This document shows positions 41,701 through 50,282 of a DNA stretch of 64,000 bases, piece by piece. This stretch comes from JABDBE01 sp049585795 (lineage in GTDB: Bacteria > Acidobacteriota > Terriglobia > Terriglobales > Acidobacteriaceae): the NCBI GenBank assembly GCA_049585795.1, contig JBAVAQ010000067.1, positions 122,826 through 186,825 of the forward strand, given 5' to 3'. The notes under the pieces are model-generated. The model did not search any database and had not been told where the DNA came from. It saw only the letters and a program-made list of their open reading frames with translations. Both the position numbers and the translations under genes were made by a program. The number at the start of each line of letters is the position of its first letter. Position 1 is the stretch's first letter.

Positions 41701-44599
41701 CAGGGAGAAGGTTCTGGAGATCGTGGCTGAAAAGTCAGGCTACCCCAAAGACATGCTGGATTTGGATCTTGATCTCGAAGCGGATCTCGGCATCGACACC
41801 GTGAAACAAGCAGAGATGTTCGCGGCGGTGCGGGCAGCGTATAACATTCCGCGCGACGAGAATCTTAAGCTGCGAGAGTTCCCCACCCTGGCTCACGTGA
41901 TCAGATTCGCTCGTGACCGGCAGCCGGGCGTGGCTAAAGAGCTCCCTGCTGGCTCTCCCGCGGTCCGAGAGAAACAAGAACCGACCCAGAAGAAACCGCC
42001 GGTGTCTGCGACCGCGGGGTCGAAGCCGATCACGGCGCGTCCACTTCCCGCCAGTTTCGATGCCGCCAATCGCATTCCGCGGCGCGTGCCGGTTGCCAAT
42101 CTGCGTCCGCCGCTCGATCTTTGCAAGCCTACGGGAGTGACGCTCAGTTCCGGACGTCGCGTGGTCGTGATGCCAGACAAATCCGGGGTTGGAGATGCAC
42201 TGAGGCAACGGCTGCAGGGGATGGGCGTGGAGGTTCTGCGCATCGATTCCGCACAAACAGCAGACGCACTGGCGAACACCCTCAAGACCTGGCTGGCAGC
42301 GGGTCCGGTGCACGGTGTGTACTGGCTGTCGGCGCTCGACCATGAGGGAGCGCTCAGCGCAATGGACCTTGCCAGCTGGCATGAAGCCTTGCGGGTGCGA
42401 GTGAAATCGCTGTATGCCGCCATGCGCATTCTGTACGAGCAGGTAGCGGCGCCAGGAACGTTCCTGGTCTCTGCGACGCGGCTTGGAGGACAGCACGGCT
42501 ATGACGAAGCCGGCGCGGCAGCGCCTTTAGGGGGCGCGGTCACGGGTTTCACCAAGACCTACAAGCGCGAGCGGATGGACGCTTTGGTCAAGGCGGTCGA
42601 CTTTGATGCGGAACGAAAACCATCCGAGATCGCCGAGATTCTGATTCAGGAAACTCTGCGCGATCCCGGCGCAGTCGAAATCGGTTACAAAGACGGCCTG
42701 CGCTGGACGATTGGGCTGGAAGAACAGTCCGCAGCCGATGGGAAGGATGGCCTGACGCTCGACAGCAAAACGGTTTTTCTCGTCACCGGTGCAGCTGGAA
42801 GTATTGTATCGGCCATTACGTCTGACTTAGCGATGGCATCCGGAGGCACGTTCTACTTGCTCGATCTGGTGCCCGAGCCTGATCCGGGGAATCCCGACCT
42901 CAAGCGCTTTGTCACCGACAAGGACGGGCTCAAGCGTGAACTATTCGCACGCATTCAGGCACGGGGCGAGCGCGCCACACCAGCGCTGGTTGAAAAAGAG
43001 CTGGCAGCCCTGGAGCGAGCGCTGGCGGCGCGTAGCGCTATCGACGCGGTACAAGCCGCTGGGGGTACGGCCTATTACTTCAGCGTCAATCTAACAGACG
43101 CAGCCGCAGTCAGCAAAATCATCCAGCAAGTGCGCGAACGCAGTGGACGAATCGATGTCCTGCTGCACGCCGCCGGCATCGAGCGCAGTCATTTCTTGCC
43201 TGACAAAGATGCGCGTGAATTCGATCTGGTCTTCGACGTGAAGAGCGACGGATGGTTCAATCTTCTGCATGCCATCGGCGATTTGCCCCTCGGGGCGACG
43301 GTGGCTTTCAGCTCAATTGCAGGCCGTTTCGGCAACGCTGGGCAAACCGATTACAGTTCGGCCAACGACCTGTTGTGCAAGATTACCTCGAGCTTCCGCA
43401 CCACCCGACCGACCACTCGTGGCATCGTGATCGATTGGACGGCGTGGGGCGGCATTGGCATGGCCACGCGCGGATACATTCCCAAGATGATGGAAGTGGC
43501 GGGCATCGATATGTTGCCGCCGGAGGCTGGCGTTCCTCTGATTCGGCGAGAGTTGACCCTTGGTGGAACTCGCGGCGAAATCGTGATTGGCCAGAGGCTC
43601 GGTGTTCTGCTGAAGGAATGGGACGAAACCGGCGGGTTGGATATTTCTGCTGGAAACGTCAGCGGCGAAAAACGCTCACCCGGGCAGGGACCGATGATTG
43701 GAAAAATCGCGAGCGCCAGCTTTTTTGGGCCTTTGACCATCGAGACTACTCTCGATCCGAAGATTCAGCCGTTCTTGCATGACCATCAAATCGATGGCAC
43801 GCCGGTCCTGCCCGGAGTCATGGGCATCGAGTCGTTCGCCGAAGCTGCCCTGAGCCTGCTTCCGGGCTGGCATATCGAAGCCATCGAAGACGTAAACTTC
43901 CTGGCGCCGTTTAAGTTCTACCGGACCGAACCGCGGACGGTAACGGTCGAGGCGCTGATTCATCCGAAGGGGGACCGCCTGGTCGAAGATTGCCGTTTGA
44001 TTGGACGCCGCTCGCTCCCCAATCAAAAGGAACTGCAAATCACAACTCACTTCACTGCCCAGGTGCGGCTGATGAAACAGCCGCCCACGGCGATGACGGT
44101 GCCGGCGCTGGGCACGCCAGCCGGAAACATCATTGATGCTGCGGATATCTATGGCCTCTACTTCCACGGGCCGGCTTACCAGGTTGTGGAGCGGGCGTGG
44201 TGGGATGGGAAGCGCATCGTCGGGTTGCTTGCCGCGGGCTTGCCCAATAATCATCATCCAGCAGAGCTGCCGACGATGGTCGCGCCCAGGCTAATCGAGC
44301 TTTGCTTTCAAAGTGCAGGCTTGTGGGAAATGGGAGTCGAAGGCCGGATGGGTCTGCCCCAGCATATTGATCAGGTTTCGTTTTTCAAGCGCGCCGCGGA
44401 ATCGTCCGACACCCGGCTGTACGCCGTGGTCACTCCCAACCCAAGTCAAGGAAGTTTTGACGCCGAGGTCGTGGACGCCAAAGGAAATTGCTACCTGCGA
44501 CTCAAGAGCTATCGCACGGTAGCGTTTCCCAATGCTGTGGATTCCGAGCGATTAAAGGCACTGCAAGCTGCGATGTCCCTGGCCGCCGTCGCCGCATGA
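35720..44599 (+). CDS. PUFA-synthase-like type I megasynthase, KS-AT-KS-4xACP-KR-DH
   Basis: A 2959-residue multidomain synthase. KS1 (about 5-475) has Cys217 (DAACASAM), His351 (EGHGTST) and His391. AT (about 605-920) has GHSLGEYGA with Ser709 and SHAFH. A second KS-like domain (about 1020-1530) has Cys1271 (NSACASTT), His1419 and His1459. Four carrier domains (1650-2070) follow, then KR (about 2100-2610; TGAAGS, Tyr2545) and a double-hotdog DH (about 2660-2940; HQIDGTPVLP with His2689). There is no enoyl reductase or thioesterase, so ER activity and release must be supplied in trans or the product stays unsaturated. The carrier sites read LGVDTVKQAE with Thr (1684, 1801, 1918, 2027) in place of Ser. 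Similar in style to PfaA/HglE-type lipid synthases. Operon with carboxylase and PPTase genes. Confidence 0.92.
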   Translation: MEDTSYRAIAIVGAGAIMPDAANVPAFWENVKNGRYSITEVDRDRWDPALYFDSDHAAPDKTYSTIGGWVRDYVWDPMKWRLGVPPRVIAAMDEAQKWAIACTREALEDYGFPNRPLNLDRTAVILGNAMAGEKHYFTALRLYFPEYAHELAESASFAGLPETLRRDITRELHDRMANRIQDVTEDTMPGELANCIAGRIANIFNFHGPNYVVDAACASAMAAISAAAEGLVANDFDLAVTGGIDRNMGVSSYIKFCKIGALSATGTRPYAEGADGFVMGEGTAIFLLKRLADAERDGDKIYAVLRGIAGSSDGKGKGITAPNPIGQKLAIERAWRNAGLSPASVTMIEGHGTSTSVGDVVEVQSMIDVLGSSNLPPDSVALGSVKSNIGHLKGAAGAAGLLKAALALRDKVLPPSVHCEHRNPNIDFAHSPLYVNTELKAWALPADGVRRAGLSAFGFGGTNFHAVLEEYIPHRLNGNSKRTVAESEIPSNGKESVMNAQDVSHTGGSSYKAPLRGALLIGAASEAALIERLRVVEKDAKAGKAPSPSAPAESDLRAPERVAIDYFDAAELANKAGSALKALAANQPAIWKALRAQGIFRGRGPAPKAAFLYTGQGSQYANMLKLLHDTEPIVAGTFAEADRIMAPLLGKPLTEYIFVDHADADAIAKAEGDLRQTEITQPAVLAIDLALTRLLAAYGIEPDFTMGHSLGEYGALVAAGGLPFTDSLEAVSARGRGMTQVAMDDNGRMAAVFAPLEEIERILKTIDGYVVIANVNSSRQGVIGGASKAVEQAMEAFQKAGYDVAALPVSHAFHTKIVAGASEPLRRVLERLHLQSPHLPIVANTNGEFYPTGPDAVPKMLDILTQQVASPVQFIKGLRTLYDAGARVFVEVGPKKALQGFAEDVLGGNSDVISLFTNHPKVGDIVAFNQALCGLYAAGLGHGVAEAASESAITVPSLAEVSKSFVVPTPSPVASSGLGSSAAAAPSNGDGYNELGRFFADVLDRGYKIYRGKNGRSNSNPVVITGAALGLPGTERVFDEANIGRILQGEQFINLIPAPFRQAMLDKHITRLVKSEGGEPRFETISDVADVIKLAGRAGAFDLEKEFGISSERVGAFDIVTQLAIAAGIDALRDAGIPLVMRYKTTTKGTKLPERWGLPDALRDDTGVIFASAFPGYDALTDEMERYYGDHERREKLATLESLLAHAAEGNGHSTLIQELKRRADEVRAAIDKEPYVFNRRFLLRVLSMGHSQFAEFIGARGPNTQINSACASTTQGVSLAQDWIHAGRCNRVIVISADDVTSDHLIDWMGAGFLASGAAATDEVVADAAIPFDRRRHGLIIGMGAAALVVESASAARERGIQPICEVLSTVTGNSAFHGTRLDVQHIGQVMEALVTKAEVESGVSREQIAPQTVFVSHETYTPARGGSASAEINALRRVFGEDADRIVIANTKGFTGHAMGTGIEDVVAVKALETGCVPPVANFKEVDPELGQLNLSKGGSYPVEYAIHLGAGFGSQISMMLLHWVKTKDGIRRGPNALGYAYRIADESAWSAWLTRIAGHPAAGLETVHRTLRVRDHASTARAPEVAEASRPIPAPTPSVQAPPVPPAVNLKPEPKLVLTKETTPKAEVPVAIVTPATPPIPAAKADTVKETVLALVAEKTGYPVDMLDLDLDLEADLGVDTVKQAEVFASIRETYNIPRDENRKLRDYPTLAHVIRFVYEKRPDLAVTSTETKEEAKSATAGTAVVAEEPALAATSAQATVDESVKERVLALVVEKTGYPRDMLDLDLDLEADLGVDTVKQAEMFAAIREIYNIPRDENRKLRDYPTLAHVIRFVFEKRPDLAKPATSAEVLAVSAAGEEIKLATEPTPSAFAAKAGAGDSVKDRVLALVVEKTGYPKDMLDLDLDLEADLGVDTVKQAEMFAAIREIYNIPRDENRKLRDYPTLAHVIRFVFEKRPDLAGAPAIASTPIAEPAAPSPEPVFSAASTDDAIREKVLEIVAEKSGYPKDMLDLDLDLEADLGIDTVKQAEMFAAVRAAYNIPRDENLKLREFPTLAHVIRFARDRQPGVAKELPAGSPAVREKQEPTQKKPPVSATAGSKPITARPLPASFDAANRIPRRVPVANLRPPLDLCKPTGVTLSSGRRVVVMPDKSGVGDALRQRLQGMGVEVLRIDSAQTADALANTLKTWLAAGPVHGVYWLSALDHEGALSAMDLASWHEALRVRVKSLYAAMRILYEQVAAPGTFLVSATRLGGQHGYDEAGAAAPLGGAVTGFTKTYKRERMDALVKAVDFDAERKPSEIAEILIQETLRDPGAVEIGYKDGLRWTIGLEEQSAADGKDGLTLDSKTVFLVTGAAGSIVSAITSDLAMASGGTFYLLDLVPEPDPGNPDLKRFVTDKDGLKRELFARIQARGERATPALVEKELAALERALAARSAIDAVQAAGGTAYYFSVNLTDAAAVSKIIQQVRERSGRIDVLLHAAGIERSHFLPDKDAREFDLVFDVKSDGWFNLLHAIGDLPLGATVAFSSIAGRFGNAGQTDYSSANDLLCKITSSFRTTRPTTRGIVIDWTAWGGIGMATRGYIPKMMEVAGIDMLPPEAGVPLIRRELTLGGTRGEIVIGQRLGVLLKEWDETGGLDISAGNVSGEKRSPGQGPMIGKIASASFFGPLTIETTLDPKIQPFLHDHQIDGTPVLPGVMGIESFAEAALSLLPGWHIEAIEDVNFLAPFKFYRTEPRTVTVEALIHPKGDRLVEDCRLIGRRSLPNQKELQITTHFTAQVRLMKQPPTAMTVPALGTPAGNIIDAADIYGLYFHGPAYQVVERAWWDGKRIVGLLAAGLPNNHHPAELPTMVAPRLIELCFQSAGLWEMGVEGRMGLPQHIDQVSFFKRAAESSDTRLYAVVTPNPSQGSFDAEVVDAKGNCYLRLKSYRTVAFPNAVDSERLKALQAAMSLAAVAA
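40660..41930 (+). repeat. Four tandem carrier-domain repeats in the megasynthase gene
   Basis: Four near-identical segments of about 240 bases joined by Ala/Pro/Glu-rich linkers of about 30 residues. Equivalent sites lie at 40769, 41120, 41471 and 41798, that is 351, 351 and 327 bases apart. Copies 2 and 3 are the most alike, suggesting a recent duplication or conversion. Confidence 0.85.
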
Positions 44600-44631
44600 G
44601 ATTGTCCTAACGATCGTCGATCGGGAGACTT

Positions 44632-47600
44632 ATGGAACACGAATTTCAACGCGTAGCGATTGTGAATCGCGGCGAAGCTGCTATGCGCTTCATCCACGCT
44701 CTCCGCGATTTCAACCAGGAATACGGCACAGCGTTGCGCGCGATCGCGCTTTTCACCGATCCCGACCGCCGTAGCATGTTTGTGCGGGAGGCGGATGAAG
44801 CTGTGCACCTTGGCCCCGCCCAGATTCTCGATCCAAACACCAGGCAGTTGAAAAGCAGTTACGTTGATTATGGGCAGCTAAAGCGGGCGCTTGCCCTGGC
44901 GCGCGCGGACGCGGTCTGGGTGGGCTGGGGTTTTGTTGCTGAGCACGCTGCATTCGCCGACCTGTGCCAAGAACTGGGTATCGTGTTCATCGGCCCCGAA
45001 GGCGATGTGATGCGGCGCGTGGGCGACAAGATCGCCTCCAAACGATTAGCGGAAGAGGCTCAAGTTCCGGTTGCGCCATGGAGCCATGGCCCGGTGGAAA
45101 CGCTCGATGACGCCCGCATCCACGCCGAACGCATGGGTTATCCCTTCCTTATTAAGGCTACGGCCGGAGGAGGCGGTCATGGGATTCGCCTGGTCCGTTC
45201 GCCGAACGAACTTGCCCAAGCCTTCTGCAGCGCCCGCGCCGAGGCCTTCAAGGCCTTCGGAGATCCAACTATTTTCATGGAAAAATTAGTGCAGGGGGCA
45301 CGCCACGTCGAGGTGCAAATCATTGCCGATCACCACGGGACGACTTGGGCCGTCGGCGTGCGCGACTGCACCGTCCAACGCCGGCATCAGAAAATCCTCG
45401 AAGAAGCGCCCTCGCCGGCACTTTCTCCGGAACAAGATCAGGCGCTGCGTGAGGCGGCGATTCGTTTGAGTCGAGTCTCGGGTTATCACAATGCCGGCAC
45501 GGTCGAATTCCTCTACGAACCCGAGATTCGGCGTTTCTCATTCATGGAAATGAACACGCGGTTGCAGGTCGAACATCCGGTGACTGAATGCACCACCGGG
45601 CTTGACCTGGTAAAGCTTCAGATCCATGTTGCGCGCGGCGGCCACCTGGAGGGTGAACCACCCCGTACGACCGGTCATGCGATTGAGGTCCGGCTGAATG
45701 CAGAAGATCCGGACAACGGCTTCGCTCCGGCCCCGGGCGCGATTGTGCGATTCAGAATCCTGCCTGGGCCGGGTGTGCGCATCGACACAGGCGTTGCCGA
45801 AGGCGATGCCATCCCGTCGGAATTCGACTCGATGATCGTCAAGATCATTGCCTATGGCCAGAATCGAAAAGAAGCACTTTCCCGCCTGCAGCGAGCGTTG
45901 CGCGAGAGTGTAGTCGTCATCAAGGGCGGCGCCAGTAACAAATCGTTCCTCCTGGAATTGCTGGGTCGTCCCGAGGTGCAGAGCGGAGAGTTTCATAATG
46001 GTTGGCTCGATCATTTGGCTTCTACCGGTAAGCATCTCTCCAGAAGCTATGCCGATGCTGCCCTGGTTCAAGCGGCGATCGAGGTCTACGATGCCCAGTT
46101 GGCGGTGGAGCAGACGCAGTTTTATGCCTCAGCCGTGCGCGGTCGCCCACAGGTTCGGAGCGAAGCAGGCCGGACGGCCGAGTTACGTTATCGAGGCCAA
46201 TGTTATTCCCCCAGGATTTATCGCCTCGGTCCGCATCGCTACCGCGTTGAGGTGAATGGCTCCCGTATCGATGCTGAGATCGATCGTCTGGATCAGTTCG
46301 AAAGCCGGCTCATGGTCTTTGGGCGGCGTTTCCGGGTTGTCTCCGTCGTCCAGGGTCTAAGTTACCTCATCGAGGTGGACGGTGTTTCGCACCGCATTGA
46401 TCGTGATGACGGAGGCGTGGTACATGCCCCTGCGCCAGCGGTGGTGGTTTCCATTGCAGTCAAGCCGGGTGACAAGGTTGCGGTCGGCGATCGGCTCGCC
46501 GTGCTCGAGGCTATGAAGATGGAAATGCAAGTCGTAGCCCCATTTTCCGGAAAAGTTCGGCAGGTCATGACTATCCCGAATGTTCAGGTTGACACCGGCG
46601 CGCCGCTACTCCAGATCGATCCCGTTGCGGATGACAATAGCGTTGTTGGTTCGGAGCGAGTGATCTTTGGCGCGTCGTCAGTTGCCAACGGTAACGGAGA
46701 CAATGTTCAATCCACCTGCCACCAAAGCCTGGATGAACTCCGCCAGCTCCTGTTGGGCTTTGATGTTGATCCGAAGCACGCAGCGAGGCTGTTCGCCGAA
46801 TGGAGCCAGACCTGCCCAGTGGACAGTGACAAGATCAGACAAGGCGAGGATGAGATCCTCAATATTTTTGTGGATATATGTTTCCTGTTCCAGCGCGATC
46901 CGGAAGTCAACCACCGGGCGAGCGCTGAAGAACCGAGCGCCGAAGCTTATCTTTTTTCTTATTTGCGCATGCTGGAGACGCGAGGTCAAGGACTCCCCCC
47001 CGCCTTTGTCAGCGCGCTCCAACGGGCCCTGGCTCACTACGGTGTGCGGACGCTGGATCGCTCGCCTGAACTGGAACAGAGCTTGCTGTGGATCTACAAA
47101 TCGCATCAACGCGTGGAACAGCAAATCGCTCCGGTTGTCGGCATTCTCGAACGACGTCTGCGTCACATTCAAAAGTTGTCACCGCAGGCTGAGGAATCGT
47201 TTCGGACTCTGCTCGACCGCATGACATCCCTGACCAACGGGATCTTTCCCGCGCTCACAGATCTGGCCCGGGAAGTACGCTATCGCTATTTCGACCAACC
47301 TCTTTTCAAGCGTGCGCGCAAGCAAGTGTACGAGCAAGTGAAGGCCCACCTCGCCTACATGGCCGCCAATCCGGATGCTGCGGACCGCCGCGAAAGAATC
47401 AACGCCCTGGTCGAATGCCCGCAACCGTTAGCGAGCTTGCTCTGCAGCCGGTTCGCGGGGGCTGACACGGACACGCGTAAGCTGATGTTGGAAGCGCTGA
47501 CCTGGCGTTACTATCGCATCCGAAATCTCACAAACTTTCGCTGCGTGGAACTCGACGGACGTTGTTATGCCTCGGCCGAGTACGATCATGAAGGAAAGAG

Positions 47601-50262
47601 AATCCACGTTTTCACCACGCACGCCGAGTTTTCCCAGTTCTCCGAGGCAGCGCGGGGCATGTTTTCAATGATTGCGGAAGTGCCGGCGGATCACGACATC
47701 GTGATTGATTTCTATGTGTTCCACGCCGGACGGCCAAGTGACCCAGAGGTAACGCAGCAGGCAGTGCGCTCGGTGCTCAACCAGTCCGGCTTCCCCCGCT
47801 TGATACGTCGTATCGTGACGACCGTTGCCGGCCCCGGCCACGGACAGGGTGTGGCCGCGACCCAGCATTTCACCTATCGACCTATCAGGAATGCGTACGA
47901 GGAAGAGAAGTTCTACCGTGGAATTCACCCGATGTTGGGAAAACGGCTGCATCTGTGGCGGCTGAGCAATTTCAAGATTGACCGGTTACCGTCGGCCGAA
48001 GACGTGTACCTTCTGCATGCAGTTGCCCGCGATAATCCGAAAGACGAGAGGCTGTTTGCGTGCGCGGAAGTACGCGATGTAACCCCGGTGCGGGATGAGG
48101 CCGGCCGAATCGTACAATTGCCGCATCTGGAGCGCATGTTGACGGAAGCCTTGGCGGGCATTCGCCTGTTTCAATCGCGACGGCCGGCCCATCAACGCCT
48201 CTACTGGAATCGCATTCTGCTGAACGTGTGGCCCCCGCTTAATCTCGGGCGCGACGAATTGCGAGATCTGGTGCGGAAACTCACGCCCGCGACCGAAGGC
48301 TTGGGTTTGGAACAAGTGATCGTGCGCGCGCGTATTCCTAATCCCGCGACCGGCGAGTTGCGTGAAATGGTGGTGCGCATCTCCACCCCGGGCTGCAGGG
48401 GGATGATGATTTCCTTCCGCGCTGCGGACGAACTGCAGCCCGTAAAACCGCTGACCGAGTATGACCAAAAAGTTGTTCGCATGCGCCAGCGGGGACTGAT
48501 CTACCCTTACGAAATCATCCGAATGCTTACGCCCGTTCCGGAAAACACCCGGGCGGAATTCCCCGCCGGCGATTTTGTCGAGCTCGATTTTGACTCGACC
48601 GGCCAACTGGTCCCAGTCGATCGTCCTTACGGACAAAACAAAACCAACATCATCGTCGGCCTCATCCGCAACTTTACGAGCAAATATCCCGAGGGCATGA
48701 CTCGCGTTCTCGTAATGGGAGATCCGAGCAAGGATCTGGGAGCACTCGCTGAAGCGGAATGCCGGCGCATCCTTGCGGCTTTGGATCTAGCGCAAGCGAA
48801 ACGCGTTCCTCTGGAATGGTTTCCCATCTCCGCTGGGGCCAAAATCTCGATGGAAAGCGGCGTGGAAAACATGGATTGGATCGCCCGCGTCCTGCGCGGC
48901 CTGATTAACTTCACGCAAGCGGGGGGTGAAGTGAACCTGGTCATAAACGGAATCAACGTCGGCGCACAGCCCTACTGGAACGCCGAGGCTACCATGCTGA
49001 TGCACACCCGCGGCATTCTGATCATGACTCCGAAAGCGGCAATGGTGCTGACCGGCAAGCGCGCTCTCGACTATTCCGGCAGCGTCTCGGCTGAAGATAA
49101 CCAGGGCATCGGCGGCTACGACCGCATCATGGGCATCAACGGCCAAGCGCAATATTGGGCGCGCGACATCGACGAAGCCTGTCATATTCTGTTGCGCCAT
49201 TATGAACACACTTACGTGGCTCTGGGCGAGCGCTTCCCCCGGCGGGACGCGACCAGCGATCCTATTGATCGGGACGTGCGCTTCTCTCCACACGGCAGAA
49301 ATGGTGACGACGGTTTCGAACTAGTCGGCGAAATCCTATCCGACGAGACCAACCCCGGGCGCAAGAGATCGTTTGAGATTCGCAAAGTGATGACGGCGGC
49401 AATAGACCAGGATCATCCTCCGCTGGAGCGTTGGGCTGGCATGCGCGCAGCGGAAACGGCGGTAGTTTGGGATGCTCATCTGGGTGGATATCCGGTTTGT
49501 CTTATCGGGATCGAGTCCCGTCCCATGCCCCGTTTAGGCTTTGTTCCGGCGGACGGTCCCGATCAATGGACTTCGGGCACGCTCTTCCCGCAGTCCTCCA
49601 AGAAGATCGCACGCGCGATCAATGCAGCCAGCAACAACCGACCGGTAGTCGTCCTGGCAAACCTTTCGGGGTTTGATGGCTCGCCGGAGTCGATGCGCCG
49701 GCTGCAACTTGAATACGGCGCTGAGATCGGACGAGCGGTGGTCAATTTCAAGGGACCCATCGTCTTCTGCGTGATCTCCCGCTATCACGGTGGCGCGTAC
49801 GTGGTCTTCTCGCGAGCGCTGAATGAAAGCGTGGAGGTAGCGGCCTTGGAGGGAACGTACGCATCGGTGATCGGCGGCGCTCCCGCGGCAGCCGTCGTTT
49901 TCGCCGGTGAAGTCGAGGCCAAAGCTAAAAAGGATGCACGCCTGCAGGCGTTGAATCAGGCGATGGCTCAGGCTGAGGGCGCGGAGAAAGTCCGGTTGCG
50001 TGCCCAGTGGGACGAACTTTTCAAGGTCATCCACTCCGAAAAGCTGGGCGAGACAGCCGCGGAGTTTGACCGCGTACATAGCGTGCAGCGGGCACTCGAC
50101 GTGGGCGCCCTCAACTACATTATTCCGCCTGCGGACTTGCGTCCTTATCTCATTCATGCTGTAGAACGCGGTATCGCCAGAGAACAGAGCTTGGAATCAG
50201 CAAAACAGGAAACCGGCATTTCAGAAACGATACTGGAAACCACCATTACGGAGGCAGCCTGA
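44632..50262 (+). CDS. Single-chain, eukaryote-like acyl-CoA carboxylase (BC-BCCP-central-CT)
   Basis: A 1876-residue protein. The biotin carboxylase (1 to about 460) has VNRGEAAMR, VWVGWGFVAEH, GDKIASKRL, AGGGGHGIR and MNTRLQVEHPVTE. Biotin carrier: VLEAMKMEM with Lys629. A central region (about 690-1270) has YASAEYDHEGKRIHVFTTHA, like the ACC central domain of eukaryotes. Carboxyltransferase (about 1275-1850) has SAGAKISMESGVENMDW, EDNQGIGGYDRIMG, and SSKKIARAINAASNNRPVVV. The order, the WVGWG motif (standard bacterial enzymes have HPGYGF) and the single chain resemble eukaryotic ACC. It likely supplies malonyl or another extender unit to the synthase encoded 32 bases upstream. Confidence 0.92.
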   Translation: MEHEFQRVAIVNRGEAAMRFIHALRDFNQEYGTALRAIALFTDPDRRSMFVREADEAVHLGPAQILDPNTRQLKSSYVDYGQLKRALALARADAVWVGWGFVAEHAAFADLCQELGIVFIGPEGDVMRRVGDKIASKRLAEEAQVPVAPWSHGPVETLDDARIHAERMGYPFLIKATAGGGGHGIRLVRSPNELAQAFCSARAEAFKAFGDPTIFMEKLVQGARHVEVQIIADHHGTTWAVGVRDCTVQRRHQKILEEAPSPALSPEQDQALREAAIRLSRVSGYHNAGTVEFLYEPEIRRFSFMEMNTRLQVEHPVTECTTGLDLVKLQIHVARGGHLEGEPPRTTGHAIEVRLNAEDPDNGFAPAPGAIVRFRILPGPGVRIDTGVAEGDAIPSEFDSMIVKIIAYGQNRKEALSRLQRALRESVVVIKGGASNKSFLLELLGRPEVQSGEFHNGWLDHLASTGKHLSRSYADAALVQAAIEVYDAQLAVEQTQFYASAVRGRPQVRSEAGRTAELRYRGQCYSPRIYRLGPHRYRVEVNGSRIDAEIDRLDQFESRLMVFGRRFRVVSVVQGLSYLIEVDGVSHRIDRDDGGVVHAPAPAVVVSIAVKPGDKVAVGDRLAVLEAMKMEMQVVAPFSGKVRQVMTIPNVQVDTGAPLLQIDPVADDNSVVGSERVIFGASSVANGNGDNVQSTCHQSLDELRQLLLGFDVDPKHAARLFAEWSQTCPVDSDKIRQGEDEILNIFVDICFLFQRDPEVNHRASAEEPSAEAYLFSYLRMLETRGQGLPPAFVSALQRALAHYGVRTLDRSPELEQSLLWIYKSHQRVEQQIAPVVGILERRLRHIQKLSPQAEESFRTLLDRMTSLTNGIFPALTDLAREVRYRYFDQPLFKRARKQVYEQVKAHLAYMAANPDAADRRERINALVECPQPLASLLCSRFAGADTDTRKLMLEALTWRYYRIRNLTNFRCVELDGRCYASAEYDHEGKRIHVFTTHAEFSQFSEAARGMFSMIAEVPADHDIVIDFYVFHAGRPSDPEVTQQAVRSVLNQSGFPRLIRRIVTTVAGPGHGQGVAATQHFTYRPIRNAYEEEKFYRGIHPMLGKRLHLWRLSNFKIDRLPSAEDVYLLHAVARDNPKDERLFACAEVRDVTPVRDEAGRIVQLPHLERMLTEALAGIRLFQSRRPAHQRLYWNRILLNVWPPLNLGRDELRDLVRKLTPATEGLGLEQVIVRARIPNPATGELREMVVRISTPGCRGMMISFRAADELQPVKPLTEYDQKVVRMRQRGLIYPYEIIRMLTPVPENTRAEFPAGDFVELDFDSTGQLVPVDRPYGQNKTNIIVGLIRNFTSKYPEGMTRVLVMGDPSKDLGALAEAECRRILAALDLAQAKRVPLEWFPISAGAKISMESGVENMDWIARVLRGLINFTQAGGEVNLVINGINVGAQPYWNAEATMLMHTRGILIMTPKAAMVLTGKRALDYSGSVSAEDNQGIGGYDRIMGINGQAQYWARDIDEACHILLRHYEHTYVALGERFPRRDATSDPIDRDVRFSPHGRNGDDGFELVGEILSDETNPGRKRSFEIRKVMTAAIDQDHPPLERWAGMRAAETAVVWDAHLGGYPVCLIGIESRPMPRLGFVPADGPDQWTSGTLFPQSSKKIARAINAASNNRPVVVLANLSGFDGSPESMRRLQLEYGAEIGRAVVNFKGPIVFCVISRYHGGAYVVFSRALNESVEVAALEGTYASVIGGAPAAAVVFAGEVEAKAKKDARLQALNQAMAQAEGAEKVRLRAQWDELFKVIHSEKLGETAAEFDRVHSVQRALDVGALNYIIPPADLRPYLIHAVERGIAREQSLESAKQETGISETILETTITEAA

Positions 50263-50282
50263 TTTCGGCGAAGCGGAATTCG

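Noticed and set aside
40660..41930. Regular repeats, possible CRISPR-like array
   Set aside because: They are in-frame carrier-domain copies of about 240 bases with protein linkers, not short repeats with unique spacers.
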